Positions 45,608 through 56,003 of a DNA stretch of 64,000 bases are shown piece after piece. The DNA comes from Coptis chinensis (Eukaryota > Streptophyta > Magnoliopsida > Ranunculales > Ranunculaceae). The notes under the pieces are model-generated. The model had not been told where the DNA came from. It did no database searches and worked only from the letters and a program-made list of their open reading frames with translations. The stretch spans positions 55,511,501 through 55,575,500 of the forward strand of contig CM027377.1 in assembly GCA_015680905.1 (NCBI GenBank). The letters are read 5' to 3'. Both the position numbers and the translations under genes were made by a program. Positions within the stretch are counted from its first letter, which is position 1. Every line of letters begins with the position of its first letter.

Positions 45608-46206
45608 GCAATTTTAAGAGGGAAGTACGTGCATCCAATCATTCAAAGTTGAAGAGAGATGATCCTGCTCTTCCTTCTGATGTTGCCCTACCAGGTAAGA
45701 GAATGAAATTTTACCCTCTATCTGTAGATGAAGAAACACTTTTCAAGGTTCCCGTGACTATTCCCCATTCTAGTAAGTCTTTTGAGAAAGTAGTTGCACC
45801 CCTACCAGTTCTCAGACCTTCGCATAGGTTCTGAACAGGCTGGTGACTATGTACCTTTAACTATTGATCCTTCCTTCCCTGATGACCGAAGGGGAAAGCC
45901 GTCGCTGAGACAACTGCTATAACTATTGCTCTCCCCCCTCCTCGATTTGGAGATAGGAAGAGGGTGAGTAATAACATTCCCTGCTCGCTGCAATCTCCAG
46001 ATTCTCCTGAAAGGGAGATGATCGTGGAGATGAGTCTTTGGGGCCAAACTGATGAGCTTCCCATTACCAACAAACACTCAGTTAATGATATTGATATCGT
46101 GCTAGGAGTTCTGGAAGCTGCACAACTTCCTATTGATAAAGCTAAAGCCAATATGGCTGGTAGTCTGGATCTGTCAGTTCACAGATATGCCATTTATCTT
46201 GCCAAG

Positions 46207-46279
46207 GTAAGAATTTTTTCTCTGTACAATCTTCTATTTCTCTCATTGTGTTACTTACATATTCTATATTCTTTTTCAG
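46207..46279 (+). other. Candidate intron 2 of the antisense ORF
   Basis: AAG/GTAAGAATTTTTTCTC..TTCTTTTTCAG/TTAGTGAAT: consensus donor and acceptor, 73 bases, T-rich. Confidence 0.65.
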
Positions 46280-46773
46280 TTAGTGAATAACTTCTTCACT
46301 ATGAAAGAACCAATCTTTGTGGCCTCAGCTAGTAGAGATGTCGATGACATGGCCATAGCCGAGTTGAACTGGGCAAGATAGGCTGCTGAGAAACTGTAAA
46401 CCCAGGTAGGCCAACTTTTGGCCAGAGAGAATAAGTCAGACGCTGGTTTCAGGATCATGAGAGAGATGATTGCCAACCTCCAAAACTCTCTAGACAAAGC
46501 CCAAAAGGCAGCTGCCGAGGCTGCTTCTTGGAAAGTGAAATTCTTGGAACTGCGTTCCCAATTCACCACTCTGAAAGCAAAGCATGACCAAGTCTAGGGG
46601 GAGCTTCACCGTAGGAATACTAAGATGAGAACCCTTGGCTAAGCCATTACTCATGCAAATGAAGTCCTGACAGACTATGAGATGGCTCTCAAGGAGAAGC
46701 GTCTACATTATGAAAGGAAGGATGGTGATCTCTTGGCAGAGACCTCTGAGTTTTATTCCAAGGTGTTCCAAAG

Positions 46774-46857
46774 GTAAAGAAGAGGTCAACTGAGAATGCT
46801 ATTCATTTTGCTCTGAGAATACTTGAATTGATGTTTTTGAATGCTCCTTCATTGTAG
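46774..46857 (+). other. Candidate intron 3 of the antisense ORF
   Basis: CAAAG/GTAAAGAAGAGG..CTTCATTGTAG/CTAGACAAG, 84 bases; it joins to a frame with RQVKFEEAIEPTGYVSQVDD, then TAA. Confidence 0.5.
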
Positions 46858-46930
46858 CTAGACAAGTTAAGTTTGAGGAGGCAATTGAACCTACTGGGTA
46901 TGTTTCTCAGGTGGATGATTAAGGGCGGGT

Positions 46931-48214
46931 GACCAACCTTTTCATATTATTTCTTGACCTAAATACCACTATCTCAGTGATTCAGAATAAACTTATGCCT
47001 AATGCCTCCTTATCTTCTGATGAAGACACCGATGATGACATACCTTCCGTTCACTTTTTTTTTTGCCTGTGCTCATTCCAGGTGAATGTTCTATTCAGCC
47101 TTCAACCATCCCATCCAGTCCAACCACACAGTCAGTTCCTGAAAGTGGTCTGGGAGTTCTTGATGCTGGTGCAGCAGTAAGTATTGTTGCTGAACCGAAG
47201 TTCAATTCTACCCCTGCTAAACAGGCTAAGTAAATACTTAGCTATTCAGTGTATAATTTAGAAAACATTTATTTTGAAATAATTTTTCTATGGGTCTGTA
47301 ATATTGAGTTATGTTGCTCATATACTATTTACTTACTGATCTCTACATTAAACTCTTCTAGTTTATGCATGCATTTAAAACATTCTACGTTATATAGCAT
47401 ATAATGACATGAACTACTATGCATATTCTACCCCTGATGCCCCTAAAGTTCATTTGGAACAATAATATGTTACCCTAATAGGCTAAACAGTTTAAAATGA
47501 GGCATAACCAGAATCTGATCAGGATACCAGGGGAGCCGTCCAAGTTTAACCGTAACTGAAAGTTTGATCGTTATAGAGAAATAGCGTCACAGAGGAGCCA
47601 TGTGTGTATGCGAAGGTAACTGGCCGCCTTGAGGACAACACTATGTTTAATAATGATAGATCCTGTCTATTTAAAAAATAAATAGGTTATCACCAGAACA
47701 ACAGTGGGGGAGTTTCCTCAGCGCAATCATGCCGATATAATTCCAGTCCAATGATTGCGTGCTAAGATCTGGATCCAACCTAGATCTTCCCAGCAACCCC
47801 CATTTGTGATGATAGGAGTGCGCAAGGAACTGGCATACATTTCGGGCTCCTAAGAACACTATCTCTAGTTCCAAGTCAAACTGGCATACATTTTACTAAA
47901 CAGTTAGTGTGGTTAGATTCCCTAAAAGCTTAACCCATTGAGGATAATCTCAGTCTGAAAGAACTGGCGTACAGTTCAGGCTGCATGGGGATGAGAAAGG
48001 AACTGGCATACAGTTTAGCTTCCCCAAACTTAGTATCATTGGTTCCAAAGTAAATTAGCATACAATATTCTTGAACAGATAGTGAGAAGATAATTCCCTA
48101 AAGGCTTAGTCTATTTTGGATAATAAATAAAGAGATGACACAAGGAATAAATTCAATTACAAGGTGAGGAACTTTATAGATAACTAGAGAATAAAGACTG
48201 AATAAAGAAGCATG
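46931..48214. other. Spacer between antisense ORF and integrase
   Basis: Where the ends of the two convergent genes meet. It contains a poly-T tract (47055-47065) and two tandem ~170-base units (near 47826-47995 and 47996-48165) starting GGAACTGGCATACA and sharing ATTCCCTAAA.GCTTA. No supported gene otherwise. Confidence 0.5.
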
Positions 48215-49280
48215 AAATAATAATTTACTGATAGTACTTGCGACTGTGCTTTGCGTTCCATTGGTTTGACAAGAACGTCTCCTTCAATAGTAAGTAAATA
48301 GTAAAAACCAATTCGGCCTACCTTGTCGATGATGTATAGTCCTTCCTAGTTGGGCCCAAGCTTGCCATTATGCTCTGGGATCTCACGCATAACCAAATCG
48401 CTAGATATGAAAACTCAAATTTGGACCCTCTTGTCGTATGATATTTTCTGACTCTGCTGGTTGGCAGCCAAGTGCAATGGGGCGCCTTCTCACTTTTCAT
48501 CCAGAAGATCAATTTCTCTACATAACAATTCCTTTTTGTCCAGGGTGCACACAACGTCCGACTTCTGAATGGGAGCTATCAGTTCGGGAGGTATGACAGC
48601 TTCAGTTTCGTAGGTCAGTGAAAATGGGGACTCACCAGTCGATCATCTGGGTGTAGTTCGGTATGCCCATAGGACCTTAGGTAGTTCCTCGACCCATAAA
48701 CCCTTTGCGTTATCTAATTTGCACTTCATGTTATCCAAAATAACCCTATTGGAGGCCTCAGCCTAACAATTACCTTGTGGATACCTTGGAGTGAGAAAAG
48801 ATGGGTGATATGTAAATCTTCACAGAGTTCAGCGACCAGTCCACCAGCGAACTATTGCCCATTATCTGAGATGATGACTTTGGGTATGCCAAACCTACAG
48901 ACAATGTTGTTCCAAATGAACTTTCTGACGTCTTGTTCTTGAATGAAGATGAGGAGAACTGCTTCTATCCACTTGGTGAAGTAGTCCATCGCGACTAGTA
49001 AGAATTTGACATTACCGGGAGCGAGTGGCAAGGGTCCCATAATATCAGTTCCTCACTGTACAAATGGCCATGGGCAAGCTAATGGGTGCAGCTCTGTCAC
49101 TGGAGCGTGGATAAGTAAAGCATGCCACTAACACTTTTCACATTTGCGGGCAAAAACTTGTGCATCTTTTTCCATGTAAGGCCAAAAGTACCCTTGCCTT
49201 AGGATCTTGAGAGCAAGTGTTCTGCCCCAATCGTGGTTTCCACAAATTCCTTGGTGAACTTCTCGCATGACCTATTCAGC
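48215..49280 (-). pseudogene. Retand/Tat-type integrase
   Basis: Read on the minus strand across a few shifts: zinc-binding HHCC remnant (LRQGYFWPYMEKDA..CEKC, near 49190), catalytic core MDYFTKWIEA (first Asp, near 48985), VIISDNGQ (second Asp, near 48860), QGNC*AEASN (Glu, near 48760, one stop), WAYRTTPR (near 48655), ESPFSLTYETEAVIPPEL, and the C-terminal GKLGPNWEGLYIIDK region (near 48340). All three catalytic acidic residues are readable. It inserts element DNA; at least two stops make this copy inactive. Confidence 0.85.
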
Positions 49281-49439
49281 AAAGTTTGGGGAGCGACATC
49301 GGAGATGAGGTCCCAGGAAGGAATTCTTGCAAAGATCATCTCCAATGAGGGTGAATCTTGGTACCTTTGCAAGCAAATGCCTTGCTGAGTTCTTATCCTT
49401 TGGGACTGCCCCGTCCTTGAGGTAAGACTTGTATGGATC

Positions 49440-50043
49440 CATCTAGTTTAGTGTGGTGGCTAGAATAACACAAACTGTTATAATAGTGGGTGCTTGGGTG
49501 CTTGGATGCTAGGTTTGTTCTGGAACTCTATAGGTATAGAGCGAGACTCGTTGTTGCCCAACATTAAGGTAACATATGCCAAAGCATCTGCATGTCGATT
49601 TTCTGAATGAGGCAGCTGATAAAACTGAATATTCTCAAACTTGTTCTGAAGACCCTTAACCAGTTCTAGGTATTTAGCCATTCTTTCATCCCTAGCCTTG
49701 TAACCTCCATCAACTTGAAACACTACCAGTTGTGAGTCATGAAAAATGGTAAGGTGTGATGCCAGCAAGTGTTGCCTCATACTCTACTTCATTGTTAGAG
49801 GCATTCCAACCAAACTGGATGGATTTCTCTAGTCGTATGTTGTTAGGAGTAACTAATATATCTCCAACTATTGTGCCTCTGTCATTTGAAGATCCATCCA
49901 CAAATAGTAGCCATCCGGAGCATGGCTCCCAAGGGTCTGGATGGGTATTTGGGGATTCAGCTAGGATGTTATCATCTGAACTGGGGATTCAGCTAGGATA
50001 TTATCATCTGAACTGGGGATTGTTAAGTCATACCCAGTGTAGG
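49440..50043 (-). pseudogene. RNase H of the Retand-like element, main part
   Basis: WLLFVDGSSNDRG (near 49900, first Asp), NASNNEVEYEA (Glu, near 49795), IFHDSQLVVFQVDGGYKARD (Asp, near 49740) and ENRHADALAYV (last Asp, near 49590): the full D-E-D-D set of a Tat-type RNase H. A 32-base tandem duplication (49951-50014) shifts the frame just before the domain. The upstream end continues at 63290 beyond element C. Confidence 0.8.
50039..50043. repeat. TSD of C, left copy (GTAGG)
   Basis: GTAGG precedes TGATACAAGCCC; after the 3' LTR the bases are CTAGG (63290-63294), four of five the same. Confidence 0.65.
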
Positions 50044-50709
50044 TGATACAAGCCCAAAATTGTAGTTTTAACCCCTTAATATCATTACATTTAGACCAAA
50101 TATGTGTATAATAAATATGAGTTAGTAATGTTTACGTGCATTTATGTATTTCAGGCATTGGAGTCGAATATGTGAAGTAACATGTCACTTTTACGAGATA
50201 AAGGAGCAAAGGTTGGCTGGTAAGAAGTTTTATAATTAAAGGCCAAGATTCAAGGAGAAAAAGCCTTTTTAAAGCTCGGTCAAAGCTGAAAAGTCAAAGT
50301 CAACGCGGGTAGAAATAGATCAGAAAAGTCAACATAACTTCCAGAGGCCGTATCTTTGGACTCAGACCTTGAAATTTGGCCTATTATATGTCAAAATGAC
50401 CGGCTCAGAAAGAGCTTTCTAATGGTCTATGTATTTACCCATCTAGAGTAGTAAAGGTGGTCGAAAAGGGTGTTGAAATAATTACATGCAGAGATACCCT
50501 TTTTGGACATATATAATTAGGTTTTGGGCTTGATTTCATGGCCCAAAACATGGCTCCGAAGCCCATGCACGAAATTGTAATCTAACCATCTCCTATATAA
50601 AGAGGGTTTAGGCTAAAACAAAATTTGGCTACTCCCACTTTAGTTTAATATAATTTAGGGTTTTCTCTCTCTCTCTCTTTGTAGTTTAGTTTAGTTTTAG
50701 TTAATTAAT

Positions 50710-51133
50710 TGTAGTGGTCATATTCGTGGCATGAGAGGTTATATGTGGCAAGTGGACCGGATGCGAAATAGTAAAGAAATAATATACTGCAGTATATCAG
50801 GTCCACGGAACCCTAACTGCCACAAGACCGAAGCGACACATGGAGAGGTAGTGGGCATAGGATGAAAGGGAGATGAACGAACCAGAAAAGAGAGGAAGTT
50901 AGAAAGAGAAAAGGAGTGATAAAGAGGAGAGGAGAGAGAGAGTGGGAGAGAGGAAAATAGAGAGGGAAAGGAGAACTACGACATAACTTGATCCTCTGAG
51001 AAGGGCTCGAGGGTACGTAGGCAACTCAAAAGGGTTCAGGTGATCATTTCAAATGGCGATGATTTCTCATCTTCAGCATGAAACTGAGGAGTGGAGAGAT
51101 GTAAGATTAGTGTATATAAAAGGGGATCATATA
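50710..51133 (+). repeat. D 5' LTR
   Basis: TGTAGTGGTC..GGATCATATA. A purine-rich (GA)-type tract runs over 50880-50975; TATATAAAAGGGG is near 51111. It has GGGTACGTAGGCAAC (near 51013), the U5 motif of Tat/Retand LTRs. Confidence 0.85.
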
Positions 51134-51134
51134 A

Positions 51135-51152
51135 TGGCACCGTCTATGGGGA
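51135..51152 (+). other. D primer binding site
   Basis: TGGCACCGTCTATGGGGA, one base after the LTR; two differences from TGGCGCCGTCTGTGGGGA, a PBS common in Tat/Retand-type and LARD-type plant elements. Confidence 0.7.
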
Positions 51153-51257
51153 ACGAAGAATAATTGACTCCACTCGTTAATTGCTCTCTCTTTCTCTTGC
51201 TCACTTCATTCCTTTTACAATTTCTATTCTTTACTCATTTGAATCTCCTAGTTTCTC

Positions 51258-51718
51258 ACAATGGAACAACTGAAAGAATCCCACGTTATTTAAATTCCAG
51301 TCGTAGATTGCGACAATGAACATCAAATGAAAATGCTTTCTACAATTCAAAATCGCCCATTAATGGAAATCTCTCAAAGCCCAGGCCATCTCTTACTTGT
51401 AAAACTTTGGCAAAGAGATGAAAATCTTTATAGTCGACATATTTTGTTCCAAGAAACACGAATGGATAACATTAGATCCGAGATTTTCCAACTATGTTGT
51501 TTCTATTTTGCTTTTTTATGGATTTTTATTAACTTTACTCTACACCTCTTTGGTATGGGGAAATAGTTGTCGTAATTGGTGGAGTCCTTTTGTATCTTTA
51601 TTTACTTAACCATAATGATTTGTTTAGTTCAAGTGAAGCTTTGCAGGTATTGGAAAGGGTCGAGACAGTTGACGAGGGAGAGAAGTGATAACCGAGAACT
51701 ACATTTTCAGATGTGATT
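51258..51718 (+). pseudogene. Captured fragment of a plant membrane-protein gene in D
   Basis: A 79-codon frame (51327-51566), read from a more upstream ATG at 51260, contains SPGHLLLVKLWQRDENLYSR and RSEIFQLCCFYF. After a shift near 51515 the frame reads GFLLTLLYTSLVWGNSCRNW, a hydrophobic segment MICLVQVKLCRYWKGSRQL and RERSDNREL. This order of an acidic/Leu N-terminal helix, membrane segments and a basic RERSDN helix resembles, from memory, a conserved plant transmembrane protein family of unknown function. It is not a retroelement protein. Broken by one shift, an early TAA and one more shift near 51610. No intron is needed. Confidence 0.5.
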
Positions 51719-53500
51719 TGCTATGAAAAGCTCAATCTGGTTCTGCGAGCATAGGGGCTAATGGCCATTTTACTAGAATTGTGGAGTCAATCTGGTGCTA
51801 GGAGCAATTTGGCTAATGCTGATCATATCTTAAGGTTTCTTGTGTTATGTTCTTCATGTTTTCAGTAAAGAAGTAGAGAAATACAACCCTTTGCGAGGTA
51901 ACATTCTGATTGTTCAATTCTTTCATTGTTGTTTCCGTTTCTTTGCAACTCGAAACCATTACAGACGATATTGTGAGATATTGTTTTAGCTTAGTACAAA
52001 CTTTGTAACTAATATTTTACATTGGAATCACAAACTCAAGTCGTGGAAATTTTATTTCAAGTTAGGACTGGCTAGAGGGGCCTTCTAAGTTTAAGAGGAA
52101 GTCATGGGATGTTGTTAATAGCGTAAAAGATGATAGAGCCATAGGTGTTCATGGTACGTTAATTGGTGGATTAAGAAAGCGATGATTGTGTAAAATTTGC
52201 GAAAGAGTTCAAAGGCTATATTTTCCTTGAGCAGAACTTCGATAACACCTTCAGTGATATGAACTTTATGGTCCAAGGTGGTGAGTACATCAGTGAATGT
52301 TTTTCCATGAACCTTGTTTGCATTACAATGAACATTTTGTCCCCACTCATGTCCTTACTGCTGTTGAACCTACTGATGGTAAAATGGAAAGACGTGTCTC
52401 ACTCACACTTATAGTGTTGTCATTAGTGTTATATTTCCATCCTAGGCATTTCTTTTTGTGAGCTAGAACAGATTCTTTAGTTTGACAATGGTAAGTTTAG
52501 TATATTAGTACTTCCGCTTTTGGGGTAAGGTTTCAGACCATAATCCAAAAGCTACAAGAGGCAACGTAAAGCTACAAGAGGCAACATTCTACCATCGCTA
52601 GCCGGGATATGAAAACTACATACAGCTAAGTTCATTTGTTATCTAATTATTAACTATGTTTTGTACGCATTATACAAATAGGTCTATCCACATATTTTTC
52701 CATTATTACTTGGGCACTACAATCTCTTCAACCAATTGCATGAATTCGAGCAATATTGGCATTGATACTCTGCTTTGCCAACTTAGCTTCAAAACAAAAA
52801 TATGTGGATAAGAAATGTTTGACGAAATATGCGTGGAGAAGGTACGTATTTCTTGCTGTAATATACCATGAACATGAGCTAGTAGCTTCCTAGGATGTTT
52901 AAGAGCTAGTAGTTTACTGGTTAATATCTTTGGACCCACAAATTGTTTTATGCTATGAGTCGTCACTGTTAGTATTTTTCCAAGAAGAGAACATGAGTAG
53001 TTTGGTATATGTTAATGTTACCTTTTAACTGCTAGGATGCGAAATTCATCATATGTTGAATGCCTTGTGTTGTCCAAGATGGGATAAGCATATTTGTTTT
53101 CTTTGTCTAAGTTCTAAGACTGGGGGGCAGGCAGAGCTGTCTCCAGATACACTTCGCGCTATCCATTGAGAGCGGGTGGGATGAGCCATCCGCGGACCCT
53201 CGTGTCCAAATCAAACCTAGGGGCAAGCAAGCCTTGCCCCCTGCCTTGGCAGAGATGTATATGGGGACAGATTGGGATTATCCCCAGACCGCGTGGTTTT
53301 CCGTGAACCTATTCGCTCTGAGAGGTCGTGAACCATGAATGAGAAACGTGGTTGAACACCTTAGAGTAAGACGGACACTGTTTGGAGCATATGATCGCCA
53401 ATATATTTGTATGCAAATACTTATGCTGAATTAATGTTCTTTGTTAAAACTCACGTGTTATGTGTGCGAAACTCAAATATGAAAGTTTCAGGTTACAGAG
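51719..53500 (+). other. D internal region, unrecognised
   Basis: Stop-rich. An 86-codon minus-strand frame at 52706-52966 (Leu/His/Lys-rich) and a short readable piece near 52095-52180 could be further captured fragments, but I recognise neither. 53110-53290 is an early, diverged unit of the minisatellite (GGGATGAGCCATCCGCGGAC). Confidence 0.35.
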
Positions 53501-53520
53501 AAAGAGAAAGATCTCTAAGG

Positions 53521-54330
53521 CAGTGGAAGGGATGAGCCCTTCGTGGACGATGAGGTCCGAATTCAACTTGGGGGCAAACTGAGCTGCCCCCAACATCTCC
53601 ATATTCAACCTTGGGGCAATCTGAGATGCCCCCAACATCTCCATATTCAACTTTGGGGCAAACTGAGATGCCCTCAACATGTCCATGCCAGCGGGGGATG
53701 AGCCCTTCGTAGACTATAAGTCCGAATCAAACATGGGGGTAAACTGAGATGCCCTATCAAGCTTCATAGGCCTGACCAAAGCCGGATGATGAGCCTTTCG
53801 TAGACTATACGTCCGAATCAAACATGGGGGAAATTGAGCTGCCCCATCAAGCTTCACAACTGACCAAAGACAGCGGGGGATGAGCCCCTTCAGACTATCG
53901 TCCGAATTAAACATGGGGCAAACTGGGCTGCCCCATCATTTCACGGTGACCACCAAAGACAGCGGGGGGATGAGCCCTTCGTAGACTATACGTCCGAATC
54001 AAACATGGGGAAATTGAGCTGCCTCATCAAGCTTCACAGCTGACCAAAGACAGCGGGAGGGATGAGCCCTTCGCAGACTATACGTCCGAATTAAACATGG
54101 GGGCAAATTGAGCTGCCCCATCAAGCTTCACAGCTGACCAAAGACAGCGGGAGGGATGAGCCTTTCGCGGACTATACGTCCGAATCAAAGTGGGGGTAAA
54201 CTAAGTTGCCCCTCAAGCTTCACAGGTGACCACAAAGAGTCGGGGAGAAGGGGATGAGGCCCTTTGTGGATGTGATATCGAGTTCCATAAGTAAGTGCGA
54301 AGGGGAAGAGACCCATCGCAGAATGGTAGT
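53521..54330 (+). repeat. Minisatellite in D, ~91-base units
   Basis: Tandem units start near 53527, 53696, 53787, 53878, 53966, 54059 and 54153. Each has GGGATGAGCCCTTCG, ACTATACGTCCGAATC, AACATGGGGGCAAA, GAGCTGCCCCATCAAGCTTC and GACCAAAGACAGCGG. Units differ by small indels; the first spans a shorter nested repeat (AACATCTCCATATTCAAC, two copies near 53595 and 53635). Confidence 0.8.
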
Positions 54331-54556
54331 GGGATGAGCCTGTGCAGAATGGTAGTGGGTTCAGTCCCCACAGTAACAAGCTGCTAGCACTAGTGGTTGG
54401 TTAGTCAATCCGCCATATGAGGGAATGGGGTTCAAATCTGCACTTGAACCAAAAGTTTTGACCAAGTCCTATGGTACTGTGCAGGTTAGGGAATTCAAGT
54501 ACGAATACATGAGAGGTCAAGGTCTTCTCGGGCCTACAGTCTTTATCGACGGACCC

Positions 54557-54569
54557 GAGAGGGGGCATC
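54557..54569 (+). other. PPT of D
   Basis: GAGAGGGGGCATC immediately before the 3' LTR; same 13 bases as the Retand-like PPT. Confidence 0.8.
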
Positions 54570-54993
54570 TATAGTGGTCATATTCGTGACATGAGAGGTT
54601 ATATGTGGCAAGTGGACCGAATGCAAAATAGTAAAGAAAGAACATACTACAGTATATCAGGTCCGTGGAACCTTAACTGCCGCAAGACCGAAGCGACACA
54701 TGGAGAGGTAGTGGACACAGGATGAAAGGGAGATGAATGAATTAGAAAATAGAGGAAGTTAGAAAGAGAAAAGGAATGATAAAGAGGAGAGGAGAGAGAG
54801 AGTGGGAGAGAGGAAAAAAGAGAGGGAAAGGAGAACTACGACACAACTTGATCCTCTGAGAAGGGCTCGAGGGTACGTAGGCAACCCAAAAGGGTTTAGC
54901 TGATCAATTCAAATGGCGATGATTTCTAATCTTCATCATGAAACCAAGGACTGGAGAGATGTAACATTAGGGTATATAAAAGGGGATCATACA
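54570..54993 (+). repeat. D 3' LTR
   Basis: TATAGTGGTC..GGATCATACA, 424 bases, the same length as the 5' LTR with scattered substitutions. Confidence 0.85.
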
Positions 54994-55138
54994 TTAGTTT
55001 AGTTTGTAGCCTCCATTAGATTAATAAAAGTCAAGTTATTGTTCTTCATTATGTCTTCTTCTTATTCTTCTATTAATGATAGTCTAATGACTTCTAGCTA
55101 AACCTCTATTAGAGGAGTTTGATGAAGCTTGATGAAGA

Positions 55139-55476
55139 TTTTTTTTTTTTTTTTTTTAATAATCTAGAGGTTATGGTTGACCTCAACCTGTATTAGAAGA
55201 AAAACGGGGGTACATAGTGTCTATTCTATCTTCCTCTATGATATGGTGTAACTTTTCATCTAGTGGAAGAGAAAATAAAACAACACCTTCTTCTGGCAAT
55301 CTATACATTTTTAAAAGGTAGTCGGCTGCCCGATTTCCTTCTCGAAAGATATGACTAAAAGAGCATTTAACAAATGTGCGAGTAATACTTCTAATATAGG
55401 CAGCCATATTAGAACAATACCATGGGCAGCGCTCACTCCCTTTCAAAATGTTTATGGCTCCTAGAGAGTCCGAATT
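55139..55476 (-). mobile_element. 5'-truncated LINE tail E with RNase H piece
   Basis: 338 bases starting with a 19-base T run on the plus strand (poly-A of a minus-strand LINE). The minus-strand frame 55183-55446 (87 codons) reads CPWYCSNMAAYIRSITRTF and FSHIFREGNRAADYLLK, the end of a plant LINE RNase H, with the AAD motif intact. Comparison with 62766-62790 shows the empty site. Only 2 bases (GA) could be a TSD. Sequence differs clearly from the LINE in B. Confidence 0.8.
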
Positions 55477-55987
55477 GACTTGATATGTTAGTTAGAATTA
55501 TTGCTTGTTTAAGAGTTTCACTCTAGTAGGTTAGTTGATTCGCAATGAGAATGGGTTGAACTTTCCCACATGCTAATTATTAGTTGGCAGAGATTGCCAT
55601 GAATAATTAGGGATCAAATACTTAATCTTAATTGGTTAGGTATGCATTAATACACTAGCATATTAGGAATAAATCAAAGTGGAATCAAATCCCCCTAATT
55701 TCTTATCCATATTTTATTCAAGCCATATTTAATTGATTAGTTAAATTAGTATAAGTTAAATTCATATATTTAGTTTTATAGTATAAATTCACCTCTATAA
55801 ATATTACTCTCACCATTATTTCTTTGTGTTTGATTAATTAGATTCTATTATATCTTGGTAGTTTAGGAGTAGAACCACTCCATACTCTATATATTGCATA
55901 AATATACATGTAAAAGTATGAAATAAATAATTGTTATCATAAGAATAAACTTAGAGTAATCTAGTTGAGTTTTTACGGGTTATCAAA

Positions 55988-56003
55988 TGTCGTCGCTGCC
56001 ATC
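55988..56003 (+). other. C primer binding site (degenerate)
   Basis: TGTCGTCGCTGCCATC, two changes from the A2 PBS. Confidence 0.55.

Larger units (their letters stand above)
45613..46930 (+). pseudogene. Antisense ORF of the Retand-like element, part 3
   Basis: Continues in frame from part 2 after removal of B (ASN/FKREVRASNHS...). A basic/Ser-rich linker runs to a stop at 45832. The same frame then opens at 45964. Candidate introns are 46207-46279 and 46774-46857. Between them is a long Ala/Lys/Glu/Gln-rich coiled coil (46280-46773), with stops at 46379, 46397 and 46597. The coiled-coil C-terminal half after a conserved N-terminal domain fits Transposase_28-type plant proteins, by memory. 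Confidence 0.55.
50710..54993 (+). mobile_element. Non-autonomous LTR element D
   Basis: 4.28 kb with two 424-base LTRs (50710-51133, 54570-54993), PBS and PPT, but no gag or pol motif. TSD TTAAT (50705-50709) / TTAGT (54994-54998); the uninterrupted target is visible in the 3' LTR of C. It carries a captured gene fragment and a minisatellite. Its PPT is identical to that of the Retand-like element. Confidence 0.85.
50044..55985 (+). repeat. C 5' LTR (split by D and E)
   Basis: LTR pieces 50044-50709, 54999-55138 and 55477-55985. Begins TGATACAAGCCC and ends GGTTATCA. Shared U3 core near 50350-50420. TATATAAA lies in a slightly imperfect inverted repeat near 50595. CT tract of about 15 bases at 50664-50678, against 37 bases in the 3' LTR. 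Confidence 0.8.

Noticed and set aside
45847..46151. Minus-strand ORFs opposite the antisense gene
   Set aside because: Shadows of the plus-strand coding frame, which shows splice sites and a coiled coil.
51327..51609. Organellar DNA insertion as an explanation of the D gene fragment
   Set aside because: The peptide does not resemble any plastid or mitochondrial protein I know, and the fragment lies cleanly inside D.
52706..52966. 86-codon minus-strand ORF in D as a second captured gene
   Set aside because: No recognised motif and no conserved neighbour; kept only as a remark.
53444..54379. CRISPR-like or protein-repeat reading of the D tandem repeats
   Set aside because: Units are head-to-tail without unique spacers, and the minus-strand frames are broken; a minisatellite explains them.
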